Assembly: GCA_965207165.1 (NCBI GenBank)
Contig: OZ242265.1
Span: 682,001 to 746,000 of the forward strand
From: JAAXHV01 sp965207165
GTDB taxonomy: Bacteria; Pseudomonadota; Gammaproteobacteria; Eutrophobiales; Eutrophobiaceae
Reading direction: 5' to 3'
Length of the DNA: 64,000 nt
Position 1 is the stretch's first letter, and each line of letters begins with the position of its first letter. The notes under the pieces are model-generated. The model had not been told where the DNA came from. It saw only the letters and a list, made by a program, of their open reading frames with translations, and ran no database searches. Position numbers and translations under genes: made by a program. This document shows, one piece after another, positions 62,176 through 64,000 of the stretch.

Positions 62176-63573
62176 GTGAAGCCAACACTGGCAGTCGTCG
62201 TCCTGTTCGTGTGTTTATACGCTCTTTTCCCGGGAGTGCCTGCGAGCACCGAGGGGGATCTCGTGGCGCTGGGAGAGGATATCTTTTTCAATGAAACATT
62301 CGGCGGAAACGGCCGGACCTGCGTGACCTGTCACCGCCCCGAGGACAACTGGCGCATCACACCGGCATTCATCGCCACGCTGCCCGACGATGACCCGCTC
62401 TTCATCCACGAGTTCTCGCCTGAATTCAGGGAGAACTTCGAGAAAGCCCATCTCCTGCGGGAGTGGGGCCTGGTCCTGATGAACCCCGATGGCTTCGGTG
62501 ATCTCGAGAATGATTTCGTAATGCGCACGGTGAATTCCCTGCGTTCCGTCCGCACCAGCGTGGAGGGCATGCCCCACGAGGGCATGGAGAACCAGCTCGA
62601 TTTCATGGAGCCGCTCACCGGGTGGGCGGGGGACGGCGCGCCCGGCGACGGCAGCCTCCGGTCTTTCGCCATCGGGGCCATCATTCAGCACATGCCCAGG
62701 ACGCTTGCCCGCGAGCCAGGGGTCGACTTCCGTCTTCCCACCGACGAGGAACTGGATGCGCTGGAAGCGTTCATGCTGAGCCTCGGGCGCCAGGAGGAAC
62801 TCTCGCTTCCCCTGCCCTTGAAGGGAGACCTGGCGTTGCGCGGGCAGGAACTCTTCATCGACAGGGATAACAGCAACGCCCGTTGCAATGTCTGCCATAT
62901 CAATGCCGGCGCGTCTTCGCTCCAGGCGAGCGTGCTGCCGCAGGGACGTGTCGTGAATCTCGGCAGCATAGTCCATGCCACCGGCGAGGAGTTCGCGCCG
63001 GGCAAGCCGACCGAACTCATCCCGCTGGACGACGGTTACAAGGACACGCACCAGTTCAATACCCCGCCCGTGGTCGAGGCGGCGGACGCAGGGCCGCTGT
63101 TCCATAGCGGGTTCGTGAAGTCGGTCGAGGAAGCGGTGGATATCTACAATCTCGATACGTTCAGGGACTCGGGAGTAGGTGTCGCGCTCACCAAACGCTT
63201 CGGGACCGAGACTGATTTGTCGGCCAGCGAGGTCCTCGCGATCGGCGCGTTCCTGCGGGTCATCAATGCACTCGAAAACATCCGCGAAACCACTGAACTT
63301 CTGGAGTCCAGCCTCGAGAAGGGGTTTCTCGAGCGCGCGCGGGCGCGCGAACTGATACGGCGGGCGGCCTACGAGACGGAAGATGCCATCATCGTTCTCG
63401 ACGGCGTGAACCTCCACCCGACGGCGGTGGGGAGCTTGCGCAGGGCGGAGGAGATCATACACAGCGCCCGGGACGCAACATTCGCGCGCAGCGATCTTAC
63501 CCGGGACGCGCTCTTCGAACTGCAACGCGCACGCGAGATACTGATCGAATCAGAAAAGACGGAGGCTGGATAG
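62176..63573 (+). CDS. Di-haem cytochrome c peroxidase/MauG-like protein
   Basis: 465 residues with a signal peptide (LAVVVLFVCLYALFPGVPA). Two c-type haem sites: CVTCH near residue 50 and CNVCH near 238, followed by FNTPPVVEAADAGPLFHSG, the usual CCP/MauG segment before the second haem ligand. The C-terminal 100 residues are helical and Glu/Arg-rich, an extension not in standard CCPs (about 340 residues). A periplasmic peroxidase or oxidising enzyme. ATG 62176 follows AGGAGAG. Confidence 0.88.
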   Translation: MKPTLAVVVLFVCLYALFPGVPASTEGDLVALGEDIFFNETFGGNGRTCVTCHRPEDNWRITPAFIATLPDDDPLFIHEFSPEFRENFEKAHLLREWGLVLMNPDGFGDLENDFVMRTVNSLRSVRTSVEGMPHEGMENQLDFMEPLTGWAGDGAPGDGSLRSFAIGAIIQHMPRTLAREPGVDFRLPTDEELDALEAFMLSLGRQEELSLPLPLKGDLALRGQELFIDRDNSNARCNVCHINAGASSLQASVLPQGRVVNLGSIVHATGEEFAPGKPTELIPLDDGYKDTHQFNTPPVVEAADAGPLFHSGFVKSVEEAVDIYNLDTFRDSGVGVALTKRFGTETDLSASEVLAIGAFLRVINALENIRETTELLESSLEKGFLERARARELIRRAAYETEDAIIVLDGVNLHPTAVGSLRRAEEIIHSARDATFARSDLTRDALFELQRAREILIESEKTEAG

Positions 63574-63678
63574 CCGCGACGGGGAATGACATTACATTCA
63601 GTGAATGCAGTTGGGGAGAGGGAGTGGGACTACATATGATAATGGCACGAAGAAACACAAGAAAACGGAACAGGGTTG

Positions 63679-64000
63679 TCAGCCCGCCTGGTAATCCCCC
63701 GCATATTGGCTCAGCTGTTTGTTAAATACCATCAGTCCATCATCGGCTTCCTGGTTGGCTGCATGGCTAAGCAATTGTGTCTTGACATCGCCGTAATCCG
63801 ACCAGTTCCGCGCCGCGCTGTATTGCTGCAACTGGTGCAGGACTTTAGTGAGGATGCGAAAGCTGTCCTGTCGCGTCGCCCGGCGTAAACCACCCAGGTA
63901 ATTTTCACGACAGACTGTCGGCACGATAATCTTGTGTTGATCAGTCGCCACCAGTTCAGCATTCATCATAATACGCGCCATGCGCCCATTGCCATCGTCG
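63679..64000 (-). CDS. Fic family protein, C-terminal part
   Basis: The frame enters from beyond base 64,000 with DDGNGRMARIMMNAELVATD, the end of an HxFxDGNGR Fic motif, then IIVPTVCRENYLGGLRRATR and about 60 C-terminal residues. The start and the catalytic His lie outside the window. It differs from the Fic protein at 55192 (MSRLLM there, MARIMM here). Confidence 0.85.
   Translation of the reverse strand, partial: DDGNGRMARIMMNAELVATDQHKIIVPTVCRENYLGGLRRATRQDSFRILTKVLHQLQQYSAARNWSDYGDVKTQLLSHAANQEADDGLMVFNKQLSQYAGDYQAG

Noticed and set aside
62215..63525. 436-codon frame opposite the cytochrome peroxidase-like gene
   Set aside because: Shadow frame; the sense strand carries two CxxCH haem sites and a signal peptide.

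Overview
The window looks like an accessory-rich stretch of a Gram-negative, probably aerobic gammaproteobacterial chromosome. Supporting signs are two TonB-dependent receptors, outer-membrane barrels, a Tat-exported flavoprotein, a di-haem cytochrome peroxidase-like protein, type-I-secreted RTX proteins and P4-type integrases. No rRNA, tRNA or CRISPR array was found. Taxonomy below class level cannot be read from the sequence.

Bases 1-15,335 form a catabolic or biosynthetic cluster. A TonB receptor and an MFS carrier (+) face a minus-strand run: TauD-type dioxygenase, UbiD decarboxylase, AhpD-like two-domain protein, cytochrome P450, IPNS-like 2OG oxygenase and VOC protein. A divergent plus-strand set follows: serine hydrolase, MFS carrier and DUF885 peptidase-like protein. 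The AhpD-like gene is interrupted by one in-frame TGA exactly where its second catalytic Cys should be. A stem-loop follows immediately, so it is best read as an unreported selenoprotein gene.

Bases 16,000-25,350 hold two very large convergent RTX proteins; the first joins a serralysin-type zinc protease, FG-GAP-like repeats and RTX repeats. Bases 25,350-28,900 hold a 12-copy 8-bp tandem repeat, wrecked mobilisation genes and an integrase. Bases 29,200-34,420 encode a second TonB receptor and two paralogous secreted amidohydrolases.

Bases 34,430-59,720 are an island bounded by about 1.5-kb inverted repeats, each carrying a nearly identical integrase. Inside are a truncated DUF433/DUF5615 pair, an IS630 copy, a CsgG-like protein, barrels, small RTX proteins, a truncated ISXO2-type transposase with newly read small genes, an AbiEii-like remnant and a Fic protein. 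A nested 6.4-kb module (Na+ symporter, GcvT-like protein, Tat flavoprotein, amidohydrolase) is itself bounded by about 135-bp inverted repeats. A mobilisation unit recurs across bases 26,000-58,000: small conserved ORF, transfer-origin-like region, 49-nt bulged hairpin, MobC and truncated relaxase. The hairpin keeps its fold by compensatory changes.

Bases 59,740-64,000 carry a fourth amidohydrolase paralogue, a Gfo/Idh/MocA oxidoreductase, a cytochrome peroxidase-like protein and the C-terminal part of another Fic protein running off the window.
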